A stretch of DNA of 64,000 nt from assembly GCF_024137965.1 (NCBI RefSeq), contig NZ_CP099975.1:3534001-3598000 (forward strand). Direction: 5' to 3'. This stretch comes from Halomonas sp. Y3. Its GTDB lineage: Bacteria; Pseudomonadota; Gammaproteobacteria; Pseudomonadales; Halomonadaceae. The stretch's first letter is position 1, and each line of letters starts with the position of its first letter. The translations under genes were made by a program, and so were the position numbers. The notes below the pieces were generated by a model. It had not been told where the DNA came from and searched no databases. It worked only from the letters and a program-made list of their open reading frames with translations. This document shows, in pieces, positions 62,999 to 64,000 of the stretch.

Positions 62999-63193
62999 AT
63001 GAGCATCGAACTCTTCAACCGGCTCGAACAGAAGGTCACCAGTGCCGTGGAGGCCCTGGAACTGCTGAAGATGGAAGCCGAGGAACTGCGTGAGGAAAAC
63101 GCCCGCCTGAAGCAGGAGCGCGAAGAGTGGGAGCGCCGCCTGACCGCCGTGCTCGGCAAGCTCGACGAGATCGAGTCCACCGAAACGGCCTGA
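62999..63193 (+). CDS. zapB: Cell division protein ZapB
   Basis: This 64-residue, almost wholly coiled-coil protein begins MSIELFNRLEQKVTSAVEAL and continues with Glu/Lys-rich heptads (EELREENARLKQEREEWE). It matches ZapB, which links ZapA at the FtsZ ring to the chromosome terminus through MatP. AGGAG lies eight bases before the ATG. It ends seven bases from the end of convergent rimI. A general coiled-coil protein is possible, but the size and start favour ZapB. Confidence 0.8.
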   Translation: MSIELFNRLEQKVTSAVEALELLKMEAEELREENARLKQEREEWERRLTAVLGKLDEIESTETA

Positions 63194-63199
63194 GCCGGC

Positions 63200-63766
63200 T
63201 CAGTCGCCGGCGGCGCCCGCCGCCAGCGCCAGCGACATCAGCAGCGCATCTTCTCGCGCGCCAGCCGCCGCCCCGCCCTGTCGGGGCGGCGTCGTTTCCG
63301 GCGATTGGCCGGTGCCCGGCAGCGGCGGATAGTAACCGCGACGCCGGCCGTCCTCCTGAAAGCCCCCACGGCGATAGAGGGCGATGGCGGCCGCATTTCC
63401 CGCCCGCACCTCCAGCAGCAGCCGCTCGCTGCCCCAGCCCCGGGCCTGATCAACCACCGCCGCCAGCAGCTTCAGGGCAAGCCCCTGGCCGCGCCGGACC
63501 TCGCTCACCAAAAGCGCCTGCAGCTCCGCCTCGAAGGGGAGCCGGGCCGCCACCGCATAGCCCACCAGCCCACCCTGCTCCACCGGCGCATTGCGCTCCA
63601 TCAGGCCGAAGACCGCCGCGGCAGGGTCCGCCAGGGCCGCCCCAAGCGAAGACTCGGAGCCGCCCATGGGCCAGCCCTGGGCCTCCTCCAGCGCCACCAG
63701 GGCGGGCAGGTCGGCCTCGGTCAGGCGCACCAGCATCGGCCTCTTCCCGCTCGGACTAGCCTTCAT
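63200..63766 (-). CDS. rimI: Ribosomal protein S18 alanine N-acetyltransferase
   Basis: This 188-residue GNAT acetylates the N-terminus of S18. The acetyl-CoA loop appears as VRRGQGLALKLL (Arg/Gln-x-x-Gly-x-Gly/Ala form), followed by LEVRAGNAAAIALYRRGGF, typical of RimI, and YYPPLPG. A C-terminal tail of about 35 residues is extra. The ATG at 63766 overlaps the upstream stop and sits six bases after AGGAGG. A later ATG at 63736 would begin directly with the domain. Confidence 0.85.
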   Translation of the reverse strand: MKASPSGKRPMLVRLTEADLPALVALEEAQGWPMGGSESSLGAALADPAAAVFGLMERNAPVEQGGLVGYAVAARLPFEAELQALLVSEVRRGQGLALKLLAAVVDQARGWGSERLLLEVRAGNAAAIALYRRGGFQEDGRRRGYYPPLPGTGQSPETTPPRQGGAAAGAREDALLMSLALAAGAAGD

Positions 63767-64000
63767 CCGGCGCCTCCTCCGCCGCCTCGCGCCACGCCTC
63801 CCCAAGGTCCAGCAGCCGAGGCAGCAGCTCGCGCTTGGCCGCGGCGCTCTCTGCCAGCTCGCCCAGCGCCGGCCCCCGCCAGGCGGGGAGCTCCAGCAGC
63901 AGGCAGCGCTCGCCTTCCAGGCCGAGCACCTCGTCCAGCGCCGGCTCGCTGCCGAACAGCAGCAGGCGCTCGGGCGACCAGCCGCGCCGTCGCGTGCCGT
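63756..64000 (-). CDS. 3' part of an unidentified gene (possibly holD-like)
   Basis: The frame entering from the right edge ends with TAG at 63756, overlapping rimI by 11 bases. About 80 residues are visible, with LLLFGSEPALDEVLGLEGE, LPAWRGPALGELAESAAAKR and the ending EEAPDEG. In many gammaproteobacteria the gene before rimI is holD (DNA polymerase III psi subunit), and the L-P-A...K-R-x-L pattern is loosely like its C-terminus. That is inference only. Confidence 0.55.
   Translation of the reverse strand, partial: GTRRRGWSPERLLLFGSEPALDEVLGLEGERCLLLELPAWRGPALGELAESAAAKRELLPRLLDLGEAWREAAEEAPDEG

Noticed and set aside
63127..63759. Plus-strand Pro/Ala/Arg-rich frame across zapB and rimI
   Set aside because: It is antisense to rimI, which has a clear GNAT motif, and shows mirror-frame composition.

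Overview
This window is a GC-rich (roughly two-thirds G+C) piece of core chromosome from a gammaproteobacterium. Gene content, gene order and protein style point to the Halomonadaceae (Halomonas or a close relative): ppx beside rho, the rpsB-to-accA block with tilS after accA, glnD-dapC-dapD-dapE, and acidic, Glu-rich proteins. This placement is inference from layout; no database was searched. No rRNA, tRNA, CRISPR array, prophage or plasmid module was seen. The only clear mobile element is one IS1182-family insertion sequence.

Layout. 1-5.3 kb (minus strand): a small membrane protein, folM, fre, ubiD and rho (pterin reduction, flavin reduction, ubiquinone synthesis, transcription termination). 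5.3-6.8 kb (plus): ppx, tail-to-tail with tilS. 6.7-27.3 kb (minus): the large envelope, lipid and translation block, transcribed rpsB, tsf, pyrH, frr, uppS, cdsA, dxr, rseP, bamA, skp, lpxD, fabZ, lpxA, lpxB, rnhB, dnaE, accA, tilS. It joins ribosome function, isoprenoid and phospholipid precursors, outer-membrane protein assembly, lipid A synthesis and replication. 27.6-35.7 kb (plus, divergent from rpsB): map, glnD, dapC, an ArsC-like reductase, dapD, dapE and a conserved small protein (nitrogen sensing and the succinylase branch of lysine/diaminopimelate synthesis).

35.7-43.9 kb is mixed: a membrane-anchored cold-shock-domain protein, slyX, trxB, a CPXCG zinc-ribbon protein, acnA, NAD malic enzyme and a YeeE/YedE-type sulfur transporter. 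44.15-45.74 kb is the IS1182-like element, inserted exactly at the trpS stop codon. 45.7-52.6 kb (minus): trpS, ald, an acyl-CoA thioesterase, a DUF2007 protein, an RlmI-type methyltransferase, mutM, rpmG, rpmB and radC. 52.8-57.7 kb (plus): coaBC, dut, algC, argB, slmA. 57.7-64 kb: a REP-like repeat cluster, then rpoH, ftsX, ftsE and ftsY (minus), rsmD and zapB (plus), rimI and the end of an upstream gene (minus).

The most useful non-textbook observations are regulatory or structural. They are two copies of a hairpin-ended dispersed repeat, a dense REP-like cluster, an IS separating trpS from its terminator, a SigmaE-type promoter before rpoH, an apparently leaderless rsmD, an FtsY with about 94 residues of Pro-Glu repeat, a cold-shock domain tethered to two membrane helices, and the absence of trxA between ppx and rho. 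I found no convincing new multi-gene system.
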